A stretch of 64,000 bases of DNA, taken from positions 433,231 through 497,230 of the forward strand of contig NZ_PJZH01000001.1 of the NCBI RefSeq assembly GCF_002858715.1, given 5' to 3'. The position numbers and the translations under genes were made by a program. Shown here one piece after another: positions 56,726 through 64,000 of the stretch; the first letter of the stretch is position 1, and each line of letters begins with the position of its first letter. Below the pieces are notes generated by a model that did no database searches, was not told the DNA's origin, and saw only the letters and a program-made list of their open reading frames with translations. This stretch comes from Chimaeribacter coloradensis (GTDB lineage Bacteria; Pseudomonadota; Gammaproteobacteria; Enterobacterales; Enterobacteriaceae).

Positions 56726-58365
56726 GGTTGTGTTCCTTCCGGAGCCTCACGGTACACCCCGGCAAAGGAGGCGTTGCCGAACGGGCTGAGCACCAGCCCC
56801 TTGATGTCATAACGGTAGGCCTGCAACCGCAGTGAGGAGGCCAGCGGCAGCACCGGCAGCTGCTGCTCCAGGATGCGCTGGGCCAGCTGGTACTCATCCA
56901 TCCGCTGGGAGAGCTGCTGGGAGAGCAGGGCGCGCTGCAACAGGGCGTCAAACTCCGGGTTACACCAGTGAGCATAGTTGGTCTGCGAATGGATCGCCGC
57001 GCAGCTCAGCAGCGGCCGGAAGAAGCTGTCCGGGTCGTTGCTGTCGGTGGCCCAGCCGGAGAGCGTCAGGTCGTGGTTCATCTCCATCAGCCGCGCCTCC
57101 TGGTAGCGCCCCTCCACCGGCACGATGACAATCTGGATGCCCACCTGTGCCAGATCGGCCTGCAACAGCTCGGCGGTTTTCAGCGGGCTGGGGTTATAGG
57201 CCTGCGAGGCGGTCGGCACCCAGAGGTAGAGTTGCAGCCCGGAGATGCCCTGGCTTTGCAGCAGGCGGCGCGCTTTCTCCGGGTTATATTCCGTGACCTG
57301 CGCGGCGTTGTCGTAGGCCCAGGAGGCGCGCGGCAGGATCGAGGCCGCCGTCTCCGCCGTGCCGTAGTAGATCGACTGCATCAGCCGCTGGTTGTTGATG
57401 GCCAGCGCAATCGCCTCGCGTACTTTGGGGTTGTCCAGCGGCGGCTTGCCGGTGTTGAACGCCAGGTAGGCGACGTTCATGCCGGGGCGCAGGGTCATCC
57501 GCAGGCGCGGGTCGTCCCGCAGGATGGTGAGCTGGCTGGCGGCAGGGTAAGCCAGCACATCGCACTCGCCGGTGAGCAGCTTGGAGAGGCGGCCGGTACC
57601 GCCCGCGCCGAGGTCGATGATTACCTGCGGCATACGCGGCACCCCTTTCCAGTAGGCGCCGTTGCGCGCCAGGCGGATATACTGCCCGGCACGGTACTCG
57701 TTCAGCATAAACGGCCCGGTGCCCACCGGCTGGCGGTCAAGCTCCTCCTCATGGCCGCGGCGGGTCAGGTCGCCGGCGTACTCTGCGGAGAGCACCGGCG
57801 CATAATGGGTTGCCAGGTGCCAGAGGAACGAGGCGTCCGGCTGGTTCAGGCGGAACTCCACGGTAAAATCATCAATCTTGCGGATGCGTTTGATGGAGTC
57901 CGCAAATTTCAGGCTGTCAAAGTAGGGGTAACTGCCGCCGTTAATCTCATGGTAAGGGTGGCGGGGGTTCACTATCCGCTGGAAGCTGAAAAGCACATCG
58001 TCGGCATTCATCAGGCGCGTGGGGCGGAACCAGCCGGTGGTCTGGAACGGCACATCTTTGCGCAGGTGGAAACGGTAGGTCGCGCCGTTGTCGAGCACTT
58101 CCCAGCGTTGCGCCAGCTCCGGGATCAGCCGGTAGGTGTAAGGGTCAACATCCACCAGGCGGTCATAGAGTTGGGCGGCTAATGTGTCCACCGTCAGCCC
58201 GCTGCTGGCCATCTGCGGGTTGAAGGTGTTGAGGATGCCGCTGACGCAGTAGACAAAGCCGCTCTGGCGGATGTCGGGCGGGGTGGCGGGCACCGGTTTC
58301 GGTGCGGCGCAGACACTGCCGGCCAGCCCGGCCAGCGCCAGCACCCAGTAAGTTAAGACTCGCAT
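56722..58365 (-). CDS. sapA: Periplasmic peptide-binding protein SapA
   Basis: A 547-residue extracellular solute-binding protein of family 5, the same length as E. coli SapA. The signal peptide is cleaved after SVCA (about residue 20). It binds peptides, haem or other ligands for the SapBCDF transporter. The frame extends to 58500, but the ATG at 58365 is the only start giving a signal sequence; its Shine-Dalgarno is weak. First gene of sapABCDF, 88 bases from the end of pspF on the same strand, so some readthrough from pspF may occur. Confidence 0.95.
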   Translation of the reverse strand: MRVLTYWVLALAGLAGSVCAAPKPVPATPPDIRQSGFVYCVSGILNTFNPQMASSGLTVDTLAAQLYDRLVDVDPYTYRLIPELAQRWEVLDNGATYRFHLRKDVPFQTTGWFRPTRLMNADDVLFSFQRIVNPRHPYHEINGGSYPYFDSLKFADSIKRIRKIDDFTVEFRLNQPDASFLWHLATHYAPVLSAEYAGDLTRRGHEEELDRQPVGTGPFMLNEYRAGQYIRLARNGAYWKGVPRMPQVIIDLGAGGTGRLSKLLTGECDVLAYPAASQLTILRDDPRLRMTLRPGMNVAYLAFNTGKPPLDNPKVREAIALAINNQRLMQSIYYGTAETAASILPRASWAYDNAAQVTEYNPEKARRLLQSQGISGLQLYLWVPTASQAYNPSPLKTAELLQADLAQVGIQIVIVPVEGRYQEARLMEMNHDLTLSGWATDSNDPDSFFRPLLSCAAIHSQTNYAHWCNPEFDALLQRALLSQQLSQRMDEYQLAQRILEQQLPVLPLASSLRLQAYRYDIKGLVLSPFGNASFAGVYREAPEGTQP

Positions 58366-58453
58366 AAACGCTTCATTGTTAAGTAAGCAATAAGATGATT
58401 GTACCGTACTCTGGCGATCACCCCAATCTGTTGCACCTTTGTGGCCGGCTGAG

Positions 58454-59464
58454 TCAGGGGTTTTTTGCCCCATCGGGCGCATCACCGGCCAGCAACGCAT
58501 GTTTTTTCAGCAGCCCGCGCAGCTGGTGGTAAGTCAGCCCCAGCAGCCCGGCCGCCCGGCGCTGGTTGTAGTGCGCCTGGGTGAGCGCCTGCTGTAACAG
58601 CGCGTGCTCCTGCTGGTGCTGATAGTGCCGCAGGTCGAGCGGCAGCGCAGGCAGGCTGCCGGGTTCGGCGGCGGGGGCAGCGGCAGGCGCGCGCGGGCGG
58701 AAGGGGTTAAGGATGATCTCATCCAGCGGTGCGTCGCTGGTGCCGTGGCGGTACATAGAGCGCTCAACCACGTTTTTCAGCTCACGCACGTTGCCCGGCC
58801 AGGTGTAGCCCAGCAGTGTGGACGTGGCGCGCTCGCTGAAGCCGGGGAACAGCGGCAGGTGCAGCTCGCGGCACATCAGAATGGCGAAATGTTCAGCCAG
58901 CAGCATGATGTCCTGCTGGCGTTCCCGCAGCGGCGGGAGCTGCACCACATCGAACGCCAGCCGGTCGAGCAGGTCAGCGCGGAACCGGCCCGCTGCCGCC
59001 AGCGCCGGGAGATCCGCGTGGGTGGCGCACACCAGCCGCACATCCACCCGCAGCGGCTGGCTGCCGCCGACGCGTTCCAGCTGGCCATACTCAATCACCC
59101 GCAAGAGTTTTTCCTGCACCAGCATCGGCGCGGTGGCCAGCTCATCCAGAAACAGCGTGCCGCCATCGGCGCGCTCGAAACGGCCCAGGTGGCGCTTCTG
59201 CGCGCCGGTAAACGCCCCGGCCTCATGGCCGAACAGTTCGGAATCGAGCAGGTTTTCATTCAGCGCGGCGCAGTTCAGGGAGATAAACGGCCCCTGCCAG
59301 CGCTCGGAGAGGTAGTGCAGCCGGTGGGCGATCAGCTCCTTGCCGGTGCCGCGCTCGCCAATCACCAGCACCGGTTTGTTCAGCTTCGCCAGTTGCGACA
59401 CCTGTTCCAGCACGTCAATAAAGCTGTTGGCCTCACCCAGCAGGTTATCCAGGGTTTCACTCAT
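58454..59464 (-). CDS. pspF: Sigma-54 enhancer-binding protein PspF
   Basis: A 336-residue activator of the psp genes (E. coli PspF has 325). The AAA+ domain has Walker A IGERGTGKE, the sigma-54 loop EAGAFTGAQKRH near residue 85, and Walker B GGTLFLDEL. A short Pro/Ala-rich linker around 255-275, longer than in E. coli, leads to the Fis-type helix-turn-helix near the C-terminus (NQRRAAGLLGLTYHQLRGLL). There is no N-terminal receiver; activity is inhibited by binding of PspA. The frame opens with GTG codons at 59479, but the ATG at 59464 aligns best. Divergent from pspA. Confidence 0.95.
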   Translation of the reverse strand: MSETLDNLLGEANSFIDVLEQVSQLAKLNKPVLVIGERGTGKELIAHRLHYLSERWQGPFISLNCAALNENLLDSELFGHEAGAFTGAQKRHLGRFERADGGTLFLDELATAPMLVQEKLLRVIEYGQLERVGGSQPLRVDVRLVCATHADLPALAAAGRFRADLLDRLAFDVVQLPPLRERQQDIMLLAEHFAILMCRELHLPLFPGFSERATSTLLGYTWPGNVRELKNVVERSMYRHGTSDAPLDEIILNPFRPRAPAAAPAAEPGSLPALPLDLRHYQHQQEHALLQQALTQAHYNQRRAAGLLGLTYHQLRGLLKKHALLAGDAPDGAKNP

Positions 59465-59571
59465 GATTAAATTCACCACCCATTGGTTAAATTGACCAGT
59501 CTCACCTTAAGGCTAGCAGACTCTTTTTCATAAAGCGCTGTTATTTCAAGAAGATATTTTCTGCCAAAAGT

Positions 59572-59586
59572 TGGCACGGCAATTGT
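59572..59586 (+). promoter_or_regulatory. Sigma-54 promoter of pspA
   Basis: TGGCACGGCAATTGT: GG at -24 and TTG at -12 with correct spacing, nearly identical to the E. coli pspA promoter. PspF upstream activating sites should lie between 59465 and 59560 and overlap the pspF promoter. Confidence 0.93.
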
Positions 59587-59686
59587 ATTACCCTTTGCGT
59601 TACAGAAATCCGCCAACGCAACAGGCGGCTGGCGAGAGAAAAATTTTGCGGCCATTGCCGCGTGACCGTCAAAGAGGAAGTGTTTT

Positions 59687-60352
59687 ATGGGTATCTTTTC
59701 GCGTTTTGCTGACATCGTAAATGCCAACATCAACTCCCTGCTGGACAAAGCCGAAGACCCGCAGAAGCTGGTCCGCCTGATGATTCAGGAGATGGAAGAC
59801 ACGCTGGTGGAAGTGCGTTCAACCTCTGCCCGCGCGCTGGCAGAGAAAAAACAGTTGCTGCGCCGCATTGAGCAGGGCGAGACCCAGCAGGCGGAGTGGC
59901 AGGAGAAGGCCGAGCTGGCGCTGCGTAAAGACAAAGACGATCTGGCCCGTGCTGCCCTGATCGAGAAGCAGAAACTGGCCGATCTGGTCACCACCCTGAA
60001 AACCGAAGTGGCGGTGGTGGAAGAGACGCTGGGCCGCATGAAGGGCGAAATCGGCGAGCTGGAGAAAAAGCTCACGGAGACCCGCGCCCGCCAGCAGGCG
60101 CTGACGCTGCGCCACCAGGCAGCCTCTTCGTCACGTGAGGTGCGCCGCCAGCTCGACAGCGGCAAACTCGACGAGGCGATGGTGCGCTTCGAGCAGTTTG
60201 AACGCCGCATCGACCAGATGGAAGCGGAAGCGGAGAGCGTCAGCCTCGGCAAACAGAAGTCGCTCAGTCAGGAGTTTGCGGAACTGAAAGCAGATGATGA
60301 GATCAGTGCGCAACTGGCGGCCCTGAAAGCCAAAATGCAGCGCCCGGAATAA
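59687..60352 (+). CDS. pspA: Phage shock protein A
   Basis: A 221-residue coiled-coil protein of the ESCRT-III/Vipp1 family (E. coli PspA has 222). It binds stressed inner membrane to limit proton leakage and otherwise holds PspF inactive. Long helices run from about residue 25 to 215, with an amphipathic N-terminal helix ([18 protein letters not shown]). It is induced by secretin stress, phage and envelope damage through the sigma-54 promoter ahead. Confidence 0.97.
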   Translation: MGIFSRFADIVNANINSLLDKAEDPQKLVRLMIQEMEDTLVEVRSTSARALAEKKQLLRRIEQGETQQAEWQEKAELALRKDKDDLARAALIEKQKLADLVTTLKTEVAVVEETLGRMKGEIGELEKKLTETRARQQALTLRHQAASSSREVRRQLDSGKLDEAMVRFEQFERRIDQMEAEAESVSLGKQKSLSQEFAELKADDEISAQLAALKAKMQRPE

Positions 60353-60367
60353 CAGGGACAGGGAATG

Positions 60368-60387
60368 CCGGCCCATGCGCGGGCCGG
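60368..60387 (+). other. Hairpin between pspA and pspB
   Basis: CCGGCCC (60368-60374) and GGGCCGG (60381-60387) over a 6-base loop with only a few Ts after it. It may reduce transcription into pspBC or stabilise the pspA message, fitting the known excess of PspA. Confidence 0.55.
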
Positions 60388-60421
60388 TTGCCGCGCTTAT
60401 GTCACACATTAAGGAGAAGGA

Positions 60422-60649
60422 ATGAGCGTCTTATTTTTAGCAATTCCGCTGACCATTTTCGTGCTGTTCGTGGCGCCGATCTGGCTCTGGCTGCACTACA
60501 GCAGCCGCCAGCAGCGTGGCGGGCAGCTCAGCCAGCAGGATGTGCAACACCTGACCCAACTGACGCAGGATGCACGCCGGATGCAAGAGCGCATCCGGGC
60601 GCTGGAAGAGATCCTGGATGCTGAACACCCGCACTGGAGAGAGTCATAA
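60422..60649 (+). CDS. pspB: Phage shock protein B
   Basis: A 75-residue protein (E. coli PspB has 74) with an N-terminal membrane helix (about residues 4-24) and a cytosolic coiled coil (LSQQDVQHLTQLTQDARRMQ region). With PspC it senses envelope stress and draws PspA away from PspF. AAGGAGAAGG precedes the ATG. One-base overlap with pspC (TAATG). Confidence 0.96.
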   Translation: MSVLFLAIPLTIFVLFVAPIWLWLHYSSRQQRGGQLSQQDVQHLTQLTQDARRMQERIRALEEILDAEHPHWRES

Positions 60650-61008
60650 TGAAGAATAATTTCACAGAGAAAAAACTCTACCGGGTGCCGGAAGAGGGCA
60701 TGGTGAAAGGGGTGCTGGCCGGGCTGGCCCACTACTTTAACGTGCCGGTCAAGCTGCTGCGGGTCATGGTGGTGCTCTCGCTGTTCTTCGGGCTGTTTGC
60801 CTTTACCGTGCTGGCGTACATCATCCTCAGCTTTGTGCTCGACCCGGCACCTGCCAGCCGTTTCAGCGGTGAAGAGGCGGCCACGCCCCATGAGCTGCTG
60901 GACGAAGCCGATGCGGTGCTGCGCCACAGTGAGCGCCGCTTACGCGAGGTAGAGCGCTATGTCACATCGGAAACCTTCGGGGTGCGCAGCCGTTTCCGCC
61001 AGCTTTGA
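60649..61008 (+). CDS. pspC: Phage shock protein C
   Basis: A 119-residue membrane sensor, the same length as E. coli PspC. The PspC domain starts KKLYRVPEEGMVKGVLAGLA (about residues 6-25), one membrane segment covers about 38-65, and the C-terminal part is helical. It works with PspB. A strong terminator follows within 12 bases of the stop. Confidence 0.96.
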   Translation: MKNNFTEKKLYRVPEEGMVKGVLAGLAHYFNVPVKLLRVMVVLSLFFGLFAFTVLAYIILSFVLDPAPASRFSGEEAATPHELLDEADAVLRHSERRLREVERYVTSETFGVRSRFRQL

Positions 61009-61019
61009 GTTTACCCATG

Positions 61020-61055
61020 ACGGCGCGTATCGCCCGGCGGTACGCGCCGTTTTTA
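61020..61055 (+). terminator. Rho-independent terminator between pspC and pspD
   Basis: Perfect ten-base arms ACGGCGCGTA and TACGCGCCGT with an 11-base loop and five T residues. It separates pspABC from pspD-ycjX-ycjF. Confidence 0.88.
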
Positions 61056-61108
61056 TGGCTGATTGCCGCCTTAACATCATGCAGAATCATTCACTCTGGA
61101 GTTAACTT

Positions 61109-61336
61109 ATGACACGCTCGGCGTCCGGCGTTACCCTTAAAAAAGTGCTGCGCTTTCTGTTTATGATGGCGATCAGCTATGGACCGGCCGGTGTGGCTGC
61201 CCGTATTCTGGGTGTGGTGGGCAGCCGCCCATTGCGCTTTGTACTGGCGCTGGTGCTGGAACCACTACTGAAACGCGGGTTTACCGCGCTGTTTGGACGT
61301 TTCACCAGGGAGCCGAATGAGACGATTACAAAATGA
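61109..61336 (+). CDS. pspD: Phage shock protein D
   Basis: A 75-residue peripheral inner-membrane protein (E. coli PspD has 73). Shared blocks are YGPAGVAARI near residue 24 and RPLRFVLALVLEPLL near 41. Its biochemical role is unknown. GGAG precedes the ATG. It overlaps the ycjX start by 20 bases, so here it belongs to a pspD-ycjX-ycjF unit. I could not identify a promoter in the 50 bases between the terminator and this gene. Confidence 0.9.
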   Translation: MTRSASGVTLKKVLRFLFMMAISYGPAGVAARILGVVGSRPLRFVLALVLEPLLKRGFTALFGRFTREPNETITK

Positions 61337-62714
61337 ACTGAATTCTCTGGTCAACCGCGGCATGGATCGCCATCTGCGGCTGGCCGTCACCGGGTTGAGC
61401 CGCAGCGGCAAAACCGCCTTTATTACCGCCTTCGTTAACCAACTCCTGCATCTGCACAGCGGTGCCCGGTTGCCGCTGTTCGCCGCCGCCCGCGAAGATC
61501 GCCTGCTGGGCGTGAAACGCGTGCCCCAGCGCGACCTGGGTATTCCCCGCTTCCGTTACGATGAAGGGCTGGCGGCGCTGCACGGCACGCCGCCCGCCTG
61601 GCCGCTGCCGACACGCGGCGTCAGTGAAATGCGGCTGGCGCTGCGTTTCCGCTCGCAGGCCTCCCTGTTGCGCCACCTCAAAGAGACCTCGACGCTCTAC
61701 CTGGAAATTGTGGACTACCCCGGCGAATGGCTGCTCGACCTGCCGATGCTGGATCAATCCTACGCCGGCTGGTCTTTGCAGATGGCCGGGCTGTTACAGG
61801 GGGAGCGCGCGACCTGGGCGGAACCCTGGCTCGCCCTCTGCCGGAAGTGCGATCCTTTCGCCCCGGCGGATGAAAACCTGCTGGCGGCCATCGCCCAGGC
61901 TTACAGCGACTATCTGGTGCGCTGTAAGCAGGAGGGGCTGCACTTTATCCAGCCGGGGCGCTTTGTGCTGCCCGGGGAGCTGGCGGGTGCGCCGGCGCTG
62001 CAATTTTTCCCCTGGCCGGACGTTAACGGCATCGGGGAGGCGCGGCTGGCGCAGGCCGGCAAGCAGACCAACTTCGGCATGCTGCGTGAGCGCTACCACT
62101 ACTATTGCCAGAACGTCGTCAAGGGTTTCTACAAAGAGCACTTTGTGCGCTTCGACCGGCAGATTGTGTTGGTGGACTGCCTCCAGCCGCTCAACAGCGG
62201 CCCGCATGCCTTCAATGATATGCGCCTGGCGCTGACCCAGCTGATGCAGAGTTTCCATTACGGCAAACGCACGCTGTTCCGCCGCTTGTTCGCCCCCTGC
62301 ATTGATAAGCTGATGTTCGCCGCCACCAAAGCGGACCACATCACCGGCGAGCAGCATGCCAACCTGGTCTCCTTGCTTCAGCAGCTGGTACAGGAGGCGT
62401 GGCAGAATGCCGCCTTTGAGGGCATCAGCATGGACTGCGTCGGCCTGGCCTCGGTGCAGGCGACCCAGAGCGGCATCATTGAGTATCAGGGGCAGCCGGT
62501 GCCGGCGCTGAAGGGGCACCGGCTGGAAGATGGCGCGCCGCTGACTGTGTTCCCCGGCGAAGTGCCGGCGCGCCTGCCGGGCGGGGCGTTCTGGCAGCAG
62601 CAGGGGTTCCGCTTTGAGCAGTTCCGGCCGCCGTCCCTTCCCGTAGACACGCCGCTGCCGCACATCCGGCTGGATGCCGTCATGGAGTTTTTACTGGGAG
62701 ATAAATTGCGATGA
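61317..62714 (+). CDS. ycjX: YcjX family P-loop GTPase
   Basis: A 465-residue protein, the same length as E. coli YcjX. The P-loop is [10 protein letters not shown] near residue 26, and DYPGEWLLD (G3-like) lies near 138. It is induced with the phage-shock genes and binds GTP; its role is not settled. The frame begins at 61293, but the ATG at 61317 follows AGGGAG and gives the family N-terminus. Four-base overlap with ycjF. Confidence 0.95.
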   Translation: MRRLQNELNSLVNRGMDRHLRLAVTGLSRSGKTAFITAFVNQLLHLHSGARLPLFAAAREDRLLGVKRVPQRDLGIPRFRYDEGLAALHGTPPAWPLPTRGVSEMRLALRFRSQASLLRHLKETSTLYLEIVDYPGEWLLDLPMLDQSYAGWSLQMAGLLQGERATWAEPWLALCRKCDPFAPADENLLAAIAQAYSDYLVRCKQEGLHFIQPGRFVLPGELAGAPALQFFPWPDVNGIGEARLAQAGKQTNFGMLRERYHYYCQNVVKGFYKEHFVRFDRQIVLVDCLQPLNSGPHAFNDMRLALTQLMQSFHYGKRTLFRRLFAPCIDKLMFAATKADHITGEQHANLVSLLQQLVQEAWQNAAFEGISMDCVGLASVQATQSGIIEYQGQPVPALKGHRLEDGAPLTVFPGEVPARLPGGAFWQQQGFRFEQFRPPSLPVDTPLPHIRLDAVMEFLLGDKLR

Positions 62715-63763
62715 ACGATCCGATAAAACCGCGCATCGATTTCGATCAGCCGCTTGATGCCCCGGCGCAGCCGGTATTGCGCGCGGCGCAGGCGTTCAGC
62801 GAGCGCGAGGCGGAACAATTTCTGCCCGCCGGGCCGGAGCCGCAGGAGAGCGAAGGCGAGGCGGAAGCGGTAGTGACGCAGGTGCTGAAACCACGCCGCA
62901 GCCTGTGGCGCAACATGGTGACGCTGGGGCTGGCGATATTTGGCGTCAGCCTCGTCGCGCAGGGCGTGCAGTGGGCGCATCAGGCCTGGCTGGAACAGCA
63001 GTGGATCGCCCTGGGCGGTTGTGCGGCCGGTGGGCTGATTGTGCTGGCCGGGGCCGGGTCGCTGATCACCGAGTGGCGGCGGTTATACCGGTTGCGCCAG
63101 CGCGCTGAAATGCGCGATACCGCGCGCGATCTGTTGCACAGTCACGGCGTGGGGCAGGCCCGGGCCTTTTGCGAGAACCTGGCCCGGCAGGCCGGGATTG
63201 AGCCGGGCCACCCGGCGCTGCAGCGCTGGCAGGCTTCACTGCATGAGACGCAAAATGACCGCGAAGTGGTGGCGCTCTATGCCCGGCTGGTGCAGCCGGT
63301 GCTGGACAGGCAGGCCCGCCGGGAGATCAGCCATTCGGCGGCGGAATCGGCGCTGATGATTGCGGTCAGCCCGCTGGCGCTGGTGGACATGGCCTTTATC
63401 GCCTGGCGCAACCTGCGGCTGGTCAACCGGATTGCGGCGCTGTACGGCATAGAACTGGGCTATTTCAGCCGCTTGCGGCTGTTCCGGCTGGTGCTGTTGA
63501 ATATGGCCTTTGCCGGGGCGTCTGAGCTGGCCCGTGAAGTGGGGGTGGACTGGCTGTCGCAGGATCTGGCTGCCCGTCTCTCCGCCCGGGCGGCCCAGGG
63601 GATTGGTGCCGGGCTGCTCACCGCGCGGCTGGGCATCAAAGCGATGGAGTTGTGCCGCCCCCTGCCGTGGCTGGAAGATGATAAACCACGCCTGGGGGAT
63701 TTCCGCCGTGATCTGGTTGGTCAGGTCAAAGGCGCGCTGAGCAAAAGCAGCCCACGCACCTGA
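62711..63763 (+). CDS. ycjF: YcjF family inner membrane protein
   Basis: A 350-residue DUF697 protein (E. coli YcjF has 353). An acidic cytosolic N-terminus (about 1-65) is followed by two membrane helices (about 68-90 and 98-120), a soluble middle and further hydrophobic segments at about 210-235 and 255-275. It co-occurs with YcjX and psp genes; function unknown. Ends 160 bases before a tRNA-Tyr gene on the other strand. E. coli has tyrR after ycjF; the window ends too soon to tell here. Confidence 0.94.
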   Translation: MNDPIKPRIDFDQPLDAPAQPVLRAAQAFSEREAEQFLPAGPEPQESEGEAEAVVTQVLKPRRSLWRNMVTLGLAIFGVSLVAQGVQWAHQAWLEQQWIALGGCAAGGLIVLAGAGSLITEWRRLYRLRQRAEMRDTARDLLHSHGVGQARAFCENLARQAGIEPGHPALQRWQASLHETQNDREVVALYARLVQPVLDRQARREISHSAAESALMIAVSPLALVDMAFIAWRNLRLVNRIAALYGIELGYFSRLRLFRLVLLNMAFAGASELAREVGVDWLSQDLAARLSARAAQGIGAGLLTARLGIKAMELCRPLPWLEDDKPRLGDFRRDLVGQVKGALSKSSPRT

Positions 63764-63924
63764 TTCCCGCCTTTGCTGCCCGGCGCTCTCCGGCCGGGCA
63801 CGCGTATCATCTTTACTTATGGCTGAAACGCCCGGATCTTGGCCGAAGGTTCTTCGTTTTTCCCCGAATGGGAAGTTCATTGTTACTGGGATGCTTATCA
63901 GGGAGTTACTGCTATCTGAAAGGA

Positions 63925-64000
<76 letters not shown>

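Overview
The window is a GC-rich chromosomal segment from an Enterobacterales bacterium. Nearly every protein is close to its Escherichia coli, Yersinia or Serratia counterpart in length and motifs. The gene order (ydiK-ydiJ-menI-sufABCDSE-ldtE-lpp-pykF-tRNA-Val-mdtK-ribE ... cfa-punC/punR-purR-cydH-mepH-grxD-rnt-gloA-nemA ... ydhL-ydhF-sodC-ydhKJI/slyA-slyB/anmK-mliC-pdxH-tyrS-pdxY-gstA ... dtpA-fabI-sapFDCBA/pspF-pspABCD-ycjXF) is that of an enteric genome. I lean to a Yersiniaceae-like genus (Serratia relatives), but the sequence alone does not fix the genus. I see no insertion sequence, prophage, CRISPR array or plasmid-type gene.

Region 1 (1-13.4 kb): an AI-2E family membrane protein diverges from ydiJ-menI. 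A small Fur-boxed gene of unknown function follows, then the sufABCDSE iron-sulfur assembly operon with a compound regulatory region, the L,D-transpeptidase ldtE and the Braun lipoprotein lpp. Region 2 (13.6-25.8 kb): pykF with a Cra site, three tandem tRNA-Val(GAC) genes, mdtK and ribE diverging, a lone pectin-type GH105 hydrolase, cfa, the purine efflux pair punC/punR, purR, the 29-residue cytochrome bd subunit gene cydH, and mepH. Region 3 (26-38 kb): grxD, rnt, gloA, nemA, a solitary eptA (lipid A phosphoethanolamine transferase) with a good PmrA box in the position where E. coli has nemR, ydhL, ydhF, sodC, the ydhIJK efflux cluster divergent from slyA, and slyB with a PhoP box at canonical spacing.

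Region 4 (37.7-43 kb): anmK, mliC, pdxH, tyrS, pdxY and gstA, a vitamin B6 / cell-wall recycling neighbourhood. Region 5 (43-49.9 kb) is the most accessory part. It holds a second dihydrodipicolinate-synthase-type gene behind a possible small ORF and hairpin, a PAS-GGDEF-EAL protein, a two-helix membrane protein, a glutathione S-transferase, an AraC-type regulator, and an unrecognised lipoprotein plus overlapping small cytosolic partner. Region 6 (49.9-64 kb): dtpA, fabI with a strongly structured leader, the sapABCDF peptide ABC transporter, the phage-shock regulon (pspF; sigma-54 pspABC; a terminator; pspD-ycjX-ycjF) and the 3' part of a tRNA-Tyr gene running off the window.

Envelope homeostasis is the common theme: lpp/ldtE crosslinking, mepH, slyB, eptA, sap, psp and SlyA. 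Iron and oxidative stress is the second: suf, the Fur-boxed gene, grxD, sodC, gloA and nemA. The most novel material is the Fur-controlled 134-residue protein (5143-5547), the lipoprotein/partner pair (48633-49869), the duplicate dapA locus (43098-44297), and several strong RNA hairpins inside or ahead of core operons (sufB-sufC, pspC-pspD, fabI leader).
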